A DNA stretch of 64,000 bases from Sphingomonas sp. PR090111-T3T-6A (GCF_000383095.1 NZ_AORL01000013.1:62001-126000); one strand, 5' to 3'. Positions 8,377 to 17,200 are shown, numbered from the stretch's first letter. Notes: generated by a model not told the origin, from the letters alone. Translations and numbers: made by a program.

Positions 8377-9840
8377 CTAGGAGCGACGCTTGAGGCGCCT
8401 CCAGCCGATCCAGACGCCGCTCACAGAGGTGACGAGACCGACGGCGGACAGGAGCCAGAGCAGCGCATCCCACAGCGGCCGATGGAGCGTCAGCAGATTC
8501 AGATCCCATTTGTGCAGGAGATCGAACAGCCAGCGATAGGCGCGGCCCCGCGCGTCGAGACGTTCGAGGATTTCCCCGGTCCCGGGATCGACATGGAGCC
8601 ACGTCCGCGCCGGATCGTCGAAGCGGAGGCGCAGCACGGGCAGGCGCGGAAGACCGCCGACCTCGTACCAATAGGCATCGGGCGCGGTCAGGCGCTCCGC
8701 CCGGACCAGACGGCCTGCGGGGACGAGCGGACCGGCAGCCCGCTCGATCGCCGCTTCTTCCTGCGGGGCAGGCGCCAGCGTCGCGGCGTCCCGCACGTCG
8801 CGCGTGCCATCCGCACGGAAGATCGAGAGCCTCGGCAGGCCGGCCTCCGTCGTGACCTGCACCATCCGCGCGCCGGCTGCGACCGGGCGCAGCCGTTCCA
8901 GTGGAATGGCTGGCAACGGCACGCCGGCATAAAGACGCATCGCCGTGTCGGAGGTCTCGCTCTCGCGAAACAGCCGCCCGGGGTCGACCGACAGCCAGCC
9001 GCTGAAAATCCATGCCAGCAGGAACAGCCCGCCCACCATGCCCGCGACATGATGCCAGAGCATCCAGCCATGATAGGGCGTCATCCGTCCGTGCTGGAAG
9101 CGTCGTCGTCCGATCCGGGTGCGCAGGATACCGATCCATATCCCCGCCAGCGCCGCCGCGATGCAGGGGCCGGACACCCAGAGCACCACCTGCCGCCACG
9201 CCGCCCCGTCCTGGCGCAGCACGGTCGGGTAGAGCCAGTGCGGCACCGATCCCAGCCAGTTCCAGAACCGTTCCGACCGCGTCGTGGACTGCACCACGCC
9301 CCCGGTGGAGGAGGAGACGTACAGCTCCGTCCTCGCCCGGTTGTCGAGACGGGCCTTCCAGAGCGGCCGGTGGCGGTCGAAGCCGCCCGCGACGGTCCAC
9401 TGATCGCGCTCGACCGTCTCGACGCCCGCCACCGGCGCATGGCCGAAACGACCCGCGACCCGCGCGGCCAGCGCCGCATCGACGGGTGCCAGCCGCGCGC
9501 CCTCCGTCGCGGCGACCGTTCGCCGCGTGCCGTCCAATTCGGTGACGCGCCAGACGGGCACGCCGTCGCGCATCTCGAGCGCGAGGCTCTCGGGCGGATG
9601 GGCGTGGTCGACGGGAGGCGGCACGGTCACCGCCTTCCAGTCGATCGGGTCCGCCCCCGCCAGCCTTTCGGCCGGCGAGAGCGAGGGGTAGGGGACGTAG
9701 ATCATCACCAGCCCTGAGACGAACCACATCGCGAACAGCAGACAGCTCGCAATGCCGATCCAGCGGTGCGTCAGGTACAGCCAGCGCCGGGCCACGCGAC
9801 CCGGCGACGGCCGCCTCCGCGCGGCCTCAGAAGCCGGCAC
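8377..9840 (-). CDS. PepSY-associated transmembrane (PiuB-like) protein of the B12-riboswitch operon
   Basis: 487 aa from a GTG start that overlaps the upstream receptor gene by 14 nt. Four membrane helices are visible: after THRWIGIASC (near 25), around 190-215, after YHGWMLWHHVAG (near 255) and at the C-terminus (WLLSAVGLVTSVSG). A large periplasmic PepSY-type segment lies between the first pair and another between the last pair. Conserved histidines flank the helices (THRW, WHHV, LLHKWD, TLHRP) and could bind haem. PepSY-TM proteins usually accompany siderophore receptors and are thought to reduce or process the imported metal complex. The riboswitch upstream suggests a corrinoid-related role here, which is inference. 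Confidence 0.85.
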   Translation of the reverse strand: MPASEAARRRPSPGRVARRWLYLTHRWIGIASCLLFAMWFVSGLVMIYVPYPSLSPAERLAGADPIDWKAVTVPPPVDHAHPPESLALEMRDGVPVWRVTELDGTRRTVAATEGARLAPVDAALAARVAGRFGHAPVAGVETVERDQWTVAGGFDRHRPLWKARLDNRARTELYVSSSTGGVVQSTTRSERFWNWLGSVPHWLYPTVLRQDGAAWRQVVLWVSGPCIAAALAGIWIGILRTRIGRRRFQHGRMTPYHGWMLWHHVAGMVGGLFLLAWIFSGWLSVDPGRLFRESETSDTAMRLYAGVPLPAIPLERLRPVAAGARMVQVTTEAGLPRLSIFRADGTRDVRDAATLAPAPQEEAAIERAAGPLVPAGRLVRAERLTAPDAYWYEVGGLPRLPVLRLRFDDPARTWLHVDPGTGEILERLDARGRAYRWLFDLLHKWDLNLLTLHRPLWDALLWLLSAVGLVTSVSGVWIGWRRLKRRS

Positions 9841-11992
9841 GGAGCGTCACGTCCACCGAGCGCGGACGCCCGAGGATCCATTGCTGATCGTTATAGGTGG
9901 TGGTGGCGTAATCCTTGTCGAGCAGGTTGGTGACATGGACGTCGAGCGCCAGCCGCTGCGTCAGCGCATAGGAGAGGGTGGCGTCGACGGTGGCATAGCC
10001 GGGGATGCGGAACTGATCGGCGTTGTCCGAATAGGTCCGCCCGACATAACGAAGGCCAGCGCGCGCCTGGAGCTTGCGTGTGGCGTTCCAGCGCAGCCAG
10101 AGGTTGGCCGCCGTCTCGGGCACGTTGGGCGGCGTCTTGCCGTGATAGTCGATCCCGCCGGAGAGGAAGTCGTCGAACCGCGCGTCGAGGACGGTGCCGT
10201 TGGCGTCGATGCCGAAGCCTCGCGGCAGGTCGAGCGAGACGGCCGCTTCGATCCCCTTGGCCGAGCGCTGGCCGACCTGCTCGATCGGGCTGGTCAGCGT
10301 CTGCTGGGCGAGCAGATGCTTCTTCACGATGCGATAGGCGGCCAGCGTCGCCGTGCCGTGGCCATGGAGGAAGCTCGCCTTCGCGCCGACCTCCACCTGA
10401 TCGCCGGTGGCGTTGCTGAACTGCACCTGCCCGGTGGAATAGGTGGTCAGCGTGCCGAGCGGGTCCACGCCGGTCGCATATTGGGCGTAGAGCGAGACGG
10501 TCGGGATCGGCTGGTAGACGCCGCCCACGCGCCACGTCGTGTTGTGGAGCCGCTTGTCGAGCACGAAGCTCTCGGTCCGGCCGTCGCCCGCCGGATAGTC
10601 GATGGTCCAGCGGCGGATCTGGTCATGCTCGTACCGCACGCCGCCGACCACCGAGAAATGCTCGCCGAACTTCAGCCGGTCCTCGGCGAAGAAGGCATAT
10701 TCGTTGGTCCGGGTGCGATAGCGCGGCGCCATGCCCTGCGTGTCGAGGAACAGGCCCGGATCGAACTGGTGCGGATCAACCTCGCTCTCCTGCACGTCCG
10801 AGCCGAAATCGTTGGAGTAAGTGAGCTTGATCACGTTCACGTCGAAGCCCGCGACGAAATCGTTGCGGATGCCGTCCGCGATCGGCGTCTTAAGCGTGAC
10901 GCTGCCCTGATCGCCCCACTGGGTCTGGTCATGACCGATGCCGAGATTGTCGGTGCGGAAGATGCTGCCCGGCGTCGCCGGATCGCCATTATAGCCGTTG
11001 GGGCAGAAGCCGTCCGCGCCGACCCAGCAATAGCTCTCCAGATCGCGCCACGCGCGCTTGCTGGTCAGGCGATAGGCCTGATTGGTGAGGCTGATCGTAT
11101 CGGAGGGCGTCCAGTCCGCCTGAAGCGTGGTGCGATTGTCCTCGAAGCGGATATGCGCGTCGGCGACGTTGTAGTTGCGGTGGCGGATCGAGGTGTCGAG
11201 ATGGCCGTCGATCAGCGGCGTGCCGAAATATTTCATCGGATGCTGATCGCCATAATCGTCGCGCGCGGTGAGCACGAGCGTGTCGGTCGGCGCCCAGCGC
11301 AGCGTGCCGGAGAGGGCGAGGCTGTGCGATCCGCCGCGATCGACATAGCCGTCCGACCGGCGATAGCTGGCGTCGACGCGGTAGGAGAGACGCTCGTCCA
11401 CCGGCCCGCCGACGCCCGCCGCGACATGGAACGTGTTCTGCGAGCCGTAGCCGATCTCGCCCTCCGCCTCGGTGCGGCGGGTGTTGGGCTTGCGCATCAG
11501 CACATTGACCGCGCCGCCCAGCGCGCCCTGCCCGTAGAGCACGGAGGCAGGTCCGCTCAGCACGTCGATGCGATCGACCATCCACGGATCGGTCGGGAAG
11601 GTGATCGTCCCCGCCGCCGGGAACAGCCGCACCCCGTCGACGAGCTGGAGCACCGAGCCCTGCCCGTTGAACCCGCGCGCGGCAAGCGCGGTGCCGCCAT
11701 TGCCGAGGTTCGCGACGCTGGTGATCCCCGGCGCGCGGCTCTCGGCCTCGACGATGGAGAGGTCGCCCCGCGCGCGGATCGTGTCGCCGTCGAGCACGGC
11801 GATGCTGGCGGGCGTTTCGAGCGGGGTGAGGTTGAGGCGACTGCCGGTGCTGTCCGGCGTGGTGAGCGCGGCCTGCTCGGACTGGCCGACGACGAGGATG
11901 CCGTCCGGCGCCGTCTCCGCATGGAGCGGCGTCGCGGCGAAGGGCAGCAGGAGGGTGGAGGAAAGCGCAAGGCGCGTATTGGCAAACGACAT
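9827..11992 (-). CDS. TonB-dependent outer membrane receptor under cobalamin riboswitch control
   Basis: 721 aa. Residues 1-26 are a signal peptide ending near LHAETA. The plug domain follows: a TonB-box-like DGILVVG segment, then TPLETPASIAVLD, and RIDVLSGPASVLYGQGALGGAVN, the classic receptor plug motif. The rest is a 22-stranded barrel that ends in the expected terminal Phe (VTLRAGF). Overall it resembles ferric-siderophore receptors more than E. coli BtuB. However, a B12 riboswitch sits in its leader, which strongly suggests uptake of a corrinoid (or its cobalt). It is followed by the PepSY gene in the same operon. Ligand identity needs experiment. Confidence 0.9.
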   Translation of the reverse strand: MSFANTRLALSSTLLLPFAATPLHAETAPDGILVVGQSEQAALTTPDSTGSRLNLTPLETPASIAVLDGDTIRARGDLSIVEAESRAPGITSVANLGNGGTALAARGFNGQGSVLQLVDGVRLFPAAGTITFPTDPWMVDRIDVLSGPASVLYGQGALGGAVNVLMRKPNTRRTEAEGEIGYGSQNTFHVAAGVGGPVDERLSYRVDASYRRSDGYVDRGGSHSLALSGTLRWAPTDTLVLTARDDYGDQHPMKYFGTPLIDGHLDTSIRHRNYNVADAHIRFEDNRTTLQADWTPSDTISLTNQAYRLTSKRAWRDLESYCWVGADGFCPNGYNGDPATPGSIFRTDNLGIGHDQTQWGDQGSVTLKTPIADGIRNDFVAGFDVNVIKLTYSNDFGSDVQESEVDPHQFDPGLFLDTQGMAPRYRTRTNEYAFFAEDRLKFGEHFSVVGGVRYEHDQIRRWTIDYPAGDGRTESFVLDKRLHNTTWRVGGVYQPIPTVSLYAQYATGVDPLGTLTTYSTGQVQFSNATGDQVEVGAKASFLHGHGTATLAAYRIVKKHLLAQQTLTSPIEQVGQRSAKGIEAAVSLDLPRGFGIDANGTVLDARFDDFLSGGIDYHGKTPPNVPETAANLWLRWNATRKLQARAGLRYVGRTYSDNADQFRIPGYATVDATLSYALTQRLALDVHVTNLLDKDYATTTYNDQQWILGRPRSVDVTLRAGF

Positions 11993-12178
11993 CGTTCAGG
12001 TCCCGGGCGTCAGGCGAACCGGCCGGGGCCAAACCGCGTGACGCGGCGGCGATCGCGCCCGCCGGACGCCATCGCGGCCGACACGACTGCCCATGCGGCC
12101 CCCACCGCACACGTCGTCGCTCGACGGAAAGACTACCGTGCCTCGGCCATCCCCTGGACCAGGCAAGAGCGACCAGAC

Positions 12179-12389
12179 GCCGGCAGGTCTCCTGGCTCAC
12201 GGGTCATCGCGTCGATGCATGGCCTTCCCAGGCCTCGCATGACTTAGCGTCCGGCCCAGTGGCTGCCCCTCGTCGGAGGAGGAGCGATATGCATCGCGCT
12301 CACCGCTTACAGTTGCAGGGACAGCCTCGGATTGGGGCGGCGAACCACCCGCACCGCGTTCCCTATTAAGCCCCTCCCGGGGCACCGGC
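12179..12389 (-). promoter_or_regulatory. Cobalamin (B12) riboswitch
   Basis: Read on the minus strand, the RNA starts with GCCGGT (12389-12384), has the AATAGGGAA element and the GCAACTGTAAGCGG and GCCACTGGG blocks, then GGGAAGG. It ends with the B12 box AGCCAGGAGACCTGCC (12197-12182) and GCCGGC, which closes stem P1. Order and spacing match the classical btuB-type riboswitch. It lies 186 nt upstream of the TBDR start codon, so expression of the receptor and PepSY genes should fall when adenosylcobalamin is plentiful. This is one of the best-supported regulatory calls in the window. Confidence 0.95.
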
Positions 12390-12424
12390 GCGATCTTGCG
12401 GACCCGAAGGCCCGCGAGCCCGTC

Positions 12425-12451
12425 GTTATCGGGGCCGTATCGGCAGCGCAA
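12425..12451 (-). promoter_or_regulatory. Candidate promoter for the riboswitch leader
   Basis: On the minus strand, TTGCGC (12451-12446) is followed 15 nt later by GATAAC (12430-12425), about 35 nt before the riboswitch begins. The hexamers are only moderately close to the housekeeping consensus and the spacing is short, so this is tentative. Confidence 0.3.
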
Positions 12452-12545
12452 CCGTCTTCGCGAAATGTCCTCGCGGATTGGAGGCTCGCTTGATAGGATG
12501 CGCCGGCGTATCCGGAACCACCGAGTCCAGCGAAGGGGGCGCCCC

Positions 12546-13607
12546 ATGGCCGCCGCACCGGACGATACGAAGCTGCACGCGTTCATCGGCAAGATGCTCA
12601 CCGATCTGGGCGGCGGGATGAGCGTCCCGACCGTCCGCATCGGGCTCCGGCTGGGCCTGTTCGACGCGCTCGAACGCGAGCCCGCGACGGCCGGCGAACT
12701 CGCCGCGCGGGCGGGCGGGCTGCACGAGCGCTATGTCCGCGAATGGGCGCTGGCGCAGGCCGCCAACGGCTATCTCGACTATGACCCGGCGAGCGATCGC
12801 TTCAGCCTCTCGCCCGAGCAGGCGATGGTGTTCACCGTGCGCGACAGCCCGGTCTATCTCGCCGGCGCTTTCGACATAGTCGCGGCGATGATCGAGGCGG
12901 AGGGCAAGGTGGAGGAGTGCTTTCGCCATGGCACCGGGGTGCGCTGGGGCGATCATGCCGGTTGCCTGTTCTGCGCGACGGGCGCCTTCTTCCGGCCGGG
13001 CTATGTCAACAATATCGTCCAGAACTGGATACCGGCGCTGGCGGGTGTCGAGGCGAAGCTGCGCGGCGGCGCGCGCGTGGCGGACGTGGGCTGCGGCGTC
13101 GGCTTCTCGACGCTGCTGATGGCCGAGGCCTATCCCGAGAGCCGCTTCACCGGCTACGACTTCCACGAGCCCTCGATCGAGGAGGCGCGCCGTCACGCCG
13201 AGGCGCATGGCCTCGCCGATCGCGTCCGCTTCGAGGTCGCCAAGGCGAAGGAGATAGCCGAGGGCAATTACGACCTCGTCACCATGTATGATTGCCTGCA
13301 CGACATGGGCGATCCGGCCGGATGCGCCTCCCATATGTGGGATATCCTCGCCGAGGACGGGACGTGGATGATCGTCGAGCCCATCGCTGGCGACACGCCG
13401 GGCCAGAATATGAACCCGGTCGGCCGCCTCTATTACAACGCCTCGACGATGATCTGCGTGCCGACCTCGCTCGATCAGGAGGTGGGCGCGGCGCTGGGCG
13501 CGCAGGCGGGCGAGGCACGGCTCGGTGCGCTGATCCGGGAGGCTGGGTTCGCAAGCGTGAGGCGGGCCACCGAAGGCCCGTTCAACATGGTGCTGGAGGC
13601 GCGCTGA
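12546..13607 (+). CDS. Class I SAM-dependent methyltransferase with N-terminal winged-helix domain
   Basis: 353 aa. ATG 12546 is chosen because GAAGGGGG lies just upstream. The first 95 residues form a winged-helix dimerisation domain as in O-methyltransferases and Rv2258c-like proteins (VPTVRIGLRLGLFDAL, then ELAARAGGLHERYVREWA). The catalytic domain carries motif I as VADVGCGVGFST, then GYDFHEPSIEEARRHAE and YDLVTMYDCLHDMGDP. No signal peptide. The acceptor is unknown; small aromatic or lipid-like substrates are common for this fold. It is divergent from the B12-riboswitch operon and shares a 156-nt upstream region with it, which leaves open a link to corrinoid or methyl metabolism but does not show one. 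Confidence 0.85.
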   Translation: MAAAPDDTKLHAFIGKMLTDLGGGMSVPTVRIGLRLGLFDALEREPATAGELAARAGGLHERYVREWALAQAANGYLDYDPASDRFSLSPEQAMVFTVRDSPVYLAGAFDIVAAMIEAEGKVEECFRHGTGVRWGDHAGCLFCATGAFFRPGYVNNIVQNWIPALAGVEAKLRGGARVADVGCGVGFSTLLMAEAYPESRFTGYDFHEPSIEEARRHAEAHGLADRVRFEVAKAKEIAEGNYDLVTMYDCLHDMGDPAGCASHMWDILAEDGTWMIVEPIAGDTPGQNMNPVGRLYYNASTMICVPTSLDQEVGAALGAQAGEARLGALIREAGFASVRRATEGPFNMVLEAR

Positions 13608-13614
13608 GGGGCAG

Positions 13615-14004
13615 TCAGGCGAGGGTGAGGTAGATTTCCGCCTCGATCATCCATTCGCCGCCGATCTCGCGCCACTTCGCGCTGTAAGCGCCCGAGGCGA
13701 GCGGCTGGCCGGTCGCGGCGGCAACACCCTGCCACTGGCCTTGTTCGAGGGCGATCGGCTCGACGGGAGAGACGAGGATACTCTCGGGCGTGCGCGTATA
13801 GACCGGGCGCTCGGCGGCGGCGAACTCGCGCTTCCAGGCGAGGAGCTGCGCTTTGCGGCCGGAGAGGAGAGCGCTGTCCGTGCCCGCCACGAGGACGGCA
13901 TTCGGCGCGAGCAGCGGGCCGATGGCGTTGAGGTCTCCCTCCGCCAGCGCGCGATTGAAGGCGGCGCGGCGCAAACGGATGGCGAGATCGGCGGGGGAGG
14001 CCAT
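13615..14004 (-). CDS. NTF2-like / DUF4440-type small protein
   Basis: 129 aa, starting MASPADLAIRL. The pattern fits the SnoaL/DUF4440 cone fold: an N-terminal helix pair (FNRALAEGDLNAIGPLLAPNAVLVAG), a middle helix, then strands ending GGEWMIEAEIYLTLA. No signal peptide. Such proteins include ketosteroid-isomerase-like enzymes and ligand-binding accessory proteins; no catalytic residues can be picked with confidence. It follows the M48 cassette on the same strand, 71 nt below the secreted protein, and converges on the methyltransferase with 7 nt between stops. Confidence 0.7.
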   Translation of the reverse strand: MASPADLAIRLRRAAFNRALAEGDLNAIGPLLAPNAVLVAGTDSALLSGRKAQLLAWKREFAAAERPVYTRTPESILVSPVEPIALEQGQWQGVAAATGQPLASGAYSAKWREIGGEWMIEAEIYLTLA

Positions 14005-14075
14005 GGAGAGGCTTTCGGCAAAGGGACGTCCGCCGTTCCGATACCGTCCTGCCTGTCTCCGGTGAAGAGGCGCTG

Positions 14076-14648
14076 TCAGAGCGTGAGCGAGGCAGCCAAT
14101 GCCCGGAACTTCGCCACGTCCTTGTCGAAATAATAGAGCGCCGGCGCCTCGTAGGTCGCCATATAGAGCTGCCCGCCTATGATCGCGCCGAAACCCTCGC
14201 CCTTGCGCTCCACCTCGTCGTCGGCGCGCGTGAGGCTGTAGGCGAAGTGGATGCCCTTGTGCCCGGCGACCAGCGCCGGCTCCTGCGCGTCGATCTGCAT
14301 ATGGTCCACCGCGAACTGGCTGCGATAGGTCGATTCCAGCAGCGCGGGGATGTCGGTGATGAGCATCGTCGTCGAGACATGGGGCAGCGGGGTCTGCCGC
14401 TTGTGGACCTCGCGCATCAGCGGCCGCCCCGATCCGATCGCGGCGAAGAAGGTGACCTTGTTGAGCGCGTCGCCGTCGATGGTCCAAATCTCGGTGTGCG
14501 TGCCGTCATTGCGACGAAGCTTGTTCCATTCGGTGACCGGCGTTGCCGACAGTTTCGATCGCGCGATCGCGCCGTGCGGGCCGGGCAAGACCAGCGTGTT
14601 GGCGAGCAGCACGGGGCTCAGCAGCGCAAGAGCGGCGATGGCTTTCAT
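14076..14648 (-). CDS. Secreted hypothetical protein of the M48 cassette
   Basis: 190 aa from ATG 14648, which has GAGG upstream; an in-frame GTG at 14657 is an alternative. Residues 1-30 (MKAIAALALLSPVLLA...) are a signal peptide or anchor. I do not recognise the family. The mature part is mixed alpha/beta with no cysteines and no catalytic signature; WNKLRRNDG, EIWTIDGD and GEGFGAIIGGQLYMATYEAP are its most distinctive stretches. It is the third gene of a tight cluster (10 nt after the M48 protease stop), so it may be a client or partner of that protease. Periplasmic location is inferred. Confidence 0.65.
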   Translation of the reverse strand: MKAIAALALLSPVLLANTLVLPGPHGAIARSKLSATPVTEWNKLRRNDGTHTEIWTIDGDALNKVTFFAAIGSGRPLMREVHKRQTPLPHVSTTMLITDIPALLESTYRSQFAVDHMQIDAQEPALVAGHKGIHFAYSLTRADDEVERKGEGFGAIIGGQLYMATYEAPALYYFDKDVAKFRALAASLTL

Positions 14649-14658
14649 CGGAGGCACC

Positions 14659-15831
14659 TCAGTTGGCGATCAGGGCGGCGATGGCGCGCGCATCGGATGC
14701 GCCGGGCGATGCGGCGAGATAGGCGGAGAGCGCGGTGCGGCCCTCGTCGGTCTGTCCGTTGCGCAGCAGGGCGAGGCCGAGATTGCGGTCCAGTTCCGGC
14801 CCGGCATAGCCGGCGGCGCGCGCGTCCCGGTAAAGCCCGGACGCGACCTGAAGATCGCGCGGTTGGCCGCGCAGCCGGAACAGCTCCGCCCGCGCATAGA
14901 GCAGCTCCGCGCTCCATCCGCCGTCCGCCGTCGCGAGACTCGAGAGGATATAGTCGGACCCTCCGAAATCGTTGATCTTCACCTGCGCGGAGAGGAGCCG
15001 GGGCAGCAGCGGCGCGATCGCCTTGCGATAGGCGTCGGCCCGCGCATCGCCGCCCGCCGGCAGCCTGGCGGCCTCCTCGGCAAGCGCGGTGGCGCGGTGG
15101 AGGTTGGTCGGGTGGTCGTCGAGGAAGCCGGATGCATATTTCTGGCCGGGGCGCTGGCCATGACCGACGGCGCGGGCATCCTCCTCGGCCATCATCGACT
15201 GCCAGACCGCCGCCGCCGACCCCGCCGGATAGCCCGAGGCGGCGAGATAGCGCAGCCCCAGCAGATCGGCCTGCGTCTCCTGATCGCGATCATAGCGGTA
15301 GAGCGACCCGACGAGCGTGGTCTGCACGTCGCGGACCGAGGTGTTGGTGATCCCGCCCAGCACCTGGAGCCAGGCCATCGCATCGGTCGTCCCGCGTTTG
15401 GCCTTGAAGCCCCGCACGCCGTGACGCAGCTCGAAATGGGCGAACTCATGGCCGAGCACGGCGGCGAGCTGCCCCTCGTCATGGACGCGCAGGAACAGCC
15501 CGGACCAGACCTGCATCGCGCCGTTCGCCATCATCGAGGCATTGGTGGCGGGCACTTCCATCACATAGACGCGCACGCCCTGGCAGCGCTCCGCCCCGAC
15601 CGCGCGGCACAGCACCGAGCGGACATAGGCCTCGATCCCGCCGTCCCGGATGCGCCGGGGGCTGTCGCGAAGCTCCCGCTCATATTCGTCGGCCATCATC
15701 CACTGACCGCGCTCGTCAACGGTCGTCGGCTCATAGGCGGCGGTGTAGGGCGGGAGCGTGGGAAGCGGCTCGGCAATGGCGGGCGCGCAGAGCCCGGCCA
15801 TGAGCGCGAGGGGCGGGAGAAGCCGCCTCAT
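14659..15831 (-). CDS. Exported M48 family zinc metalloprotease (BepA/LoiP-like), TPR-like C-terminus
   Basis: 390 aa. Signal peptide at 1-20 (ending PAIAEP). The zinc motif HEFAH occupies 128-132 (His128, Glu129, His132), and the third ligand Glu lies in ETQADLLGLRYLAASGY. The C-terminal 110 residues have helical repeats of TPR type (YARAELFRLRG, ASGLYRDARAAGY, NLGLALLRNGQTDEGRTAL). This layout matches periplasmic M48 proteases such as BepA, which degrade or help assemble outer-membrane proteins. Its ATG overlaps the stop of the upstream secreted protein by 4 nt (ATGA), so the two are translationally coupled. It probably acts in envelope quality control. Confidence 0.88.
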   Translation of the reverse strand: MRRLLPPLALMAGLCAPAIAEPLPTLPPYTAAYEPTTVDERGQWMMADEYERELRDSPRRIRDGGIEAYVRSVLCRAVGAERCQGVRVYVMEVPATNASMMANGAMQVWSGLFLRVHDEGQLAAVLGHEFAHFELRHGVRGFKAKRGTTDAMAWLQVLGGITNTSVRDVQTTLVGSLYRYDRDQETQADLLGLRYLAASGYPAGSAAAVWQSMMAEEDARAVGHGQRPGQKYASGFLDDHPTNLHRATALAEEAARLPAGGDARADAYRKAIAPLLPRLLSAQVKINDFGGSDYILSSLATADGGWSAELLYARAELFRLRGQPRDLQVASGLYRDARAAGYAGPELDRNLGLALLRNGQTDEGRTALSAYLAASPGASDARAIAALIAN

Positions 15832-16574
15832 GGCTTGCCGGCGCTGGCGATATCGACCGGCTTGCCGGGGAAGCCCGCCAGCAATTCGCGGACCCGTTTC
15901 GCCGCGCCCTCGGGCGTCCGCACATCGCCGCCCATCTGGCGATCGGCGTTGAGCCAGACCAGGTCGCCCGTCCGAAGGTCGACCAGCCCCGCATGGCCGA
16001 TATGGACACCCGACGTGATCCCCACCCCGCCGAGCGCGCCGACGACCTGCAACATCTTGCGGCCGGTCGATCCATATTCGTCATGCGTGGTGATGAAGAG
16101 CGCGTAGTCCGCCCCTTCCAGGGATTTCAACCGGGCGATGCCGTCGCCGACGCCCCATTCGAAGCTGCCGGCGCGCTTCTTGGTCTCCAGCCGGTTGCCG
16201 ACGAAGAACTGATATTCGATGACCGAATCCGCCACGGCGCTGAACAGGTGGGCATATTGCGTCACCAGCGGCCCTTCGCCGGTCGACCCCTCCGCATAGC
16301 CGATCACCTGGTTGCCGAGCTTCGACTGGGCTTCCGCGAGCGCGCTGGCGAGGTTGTCGCGGGCCTGCTGCGTCCAGTCGGCATTGGGTTCGTACAGACC
16401 GCCCGTCGATTGCGCGCCGACCTGGATGATCGGCCGCATGACCATGATGCGCACGGTGCCGGGCTTCAGGATGAAGCCCTCCTTCCTGCCCGTCTTCTCC
16501 TGCGCCAGCGACGGCGTGGAGACGAGCAGGATGAGCGCGAGCGCCACCGCCCGCCGGAATGATGTCAATGCCAT
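15828..16574 (-). CDS. Exported hypothetical protein coupled to M48 protease
   Basis: 248 aa with a clear signal peptide (MALTSFRRAVALALILLVSTP, cleavage after SLAQ). I cannot name the family. The mature protein has KPGTVRIMVMRPIIQVGA near its start and DYALFITTHDEYGSTGRKMLQ in the middle. It ends with DLRTGDLVWLNADRQMGGD and a helix rich in Arg, Ala and Leu, recalling proteins that build or report envelope stress states. The organisation (4-nt overlap with the protease gene) argues that it works directly with the M48 enzyme, perhaps as substrate, adaptor or lipoprotein-like partner without a lipobox. Confidence 0.7.
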   Translation of the reverse strand: MALTSFRRAVALALILLVSTPSLAQEKTGRKEGFILKPGTVRIMVMRPIIQVGAQSTGGLYEPNADWTQQARDNLASALAEAQSKLGNQVIGYAEGSTGEGPLVTQYAHLFSAVADSVIEYQFFVGNRLETKKRAGSFEWGVGDGIARLKSLEGADYALFITTHDEYGSTGRKMLQVVGALGGVGITSGVHIGHAGLVDLRTGDLVWLNADRQMGGDVRTPEGAAKRVRELLAGFPGKPVDIASAGKP

Positions 16575-16677
16575 GAGCCCCCCTCACGTCGCCCTCTCCT
16601 TATCCGGTTCCCGGCGCGGGCGAGGGGTTGTTGCCGTCAATCGTGGGGCATCTGGTTTCGCCTGACTTTAACGGCCC

Positions 16678-17169
16678 TCATGTCTTCCGTTTGACCACGC
16701 TGATCTTGCCGCCCCTCTCCAGCGTGGCGAGGGCGACGTTGGCGGGGGTCTCGACCTGTTCGAGCCGGAGGGCCTCCCGCAGGTCGCCGGGGCTGAGCTC
16801 GTGGCGGCGGAGCGCTTCCTCATCGACCCGGCCGTCGCGGACGAGAACGACCGGCTCGCCTTTGGTCAGCCGGCCGGGCAGCGACCAATGCTGGCCCAGC
16901 ATCGCCAGCCCGCGATGGAGAAGCACGATCAGCAATGTGGCGATGATGCCGGCGGAGAAGCTCGCCTTGCCGGTCATCATGCGGCTGATGTTCGATCCGA
17001 TCACGATCGCGACGATGATGTCGAGCGGGGCATATTGGGCGAAGGTCCGCCGCCCGGCGACCCGGATGCACAGCAGCCCGAACAGGAAGAGGATCAGGGT
17101 CCGGGCGCAGATCTGCGCGATCGAGCCGCCGCCGCCATCGGGGCCTATGACAAGATGAAGCATCTCCAT
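16678..17169 (-). CDS. DUF421 (YetF-like) membrane protein
   Basis: 163 aa. Three membrane helices in the first 90 residues (ARTLILFLFGLLCIRVAG; IIVAIVIGSNISRMMTG; AGIIATLLIVLLHRGLAML) precede a small cytosolic domain (GEPVVLVRDGRVDEEALRRHELSPGDLREALRLE) typical of DUF421. These motifs, AGRRTFAQYAPLDI and SPGDL, define the family well. Homologues in Bacillus are spore or envelope proteins of unknown mechanism. It lies between the M48 cassette and the halogenase-like gene on the same strand, with about 30 nt to the halogenase stop, but no shared function is apparent. Confidence 0.85.
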   Translation of the reverse strand: MEMLHLVIGPDGGGGSIAQICARTLILFLFGLLCIRVAGRRTFAQYAPLDIIVAIVIGSNISRMMTGKASFSAGIIATLLIVLLHRGLAMLGQHWSLPGRLTKGEPVVLVRDGRVDEEALRRHELSPGDLREALRLEQVETPANVALATLERGGKISVVKRKT

Positions 17170-17200
17170 CCGGCGCTGAACGCGGCGCGGGGCGGCTGGT

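Noticed and set aside
9752-12247. 831-codon plus-strand frame opposite the B12-regulated TBDR and PepSY genes
   Set aside because: The opposite strand carries the signal peptide, plug and barrel patterns, and the frame crosses the riboswitch.
12197-12640. 147-codon minus-strand frame over the riboswitch
   Set aside because: It lies inside the structured cobalamin RNA; conserved bases there are explained by the riboswitch, not by coding.
13615-14487. 290-codon minus-strand frame joining the NTF2-like protein with upstream sequence
   Set aside because: The first 160 residues overlap the secreted protein gene out of frame; the true start is ATG 14004.
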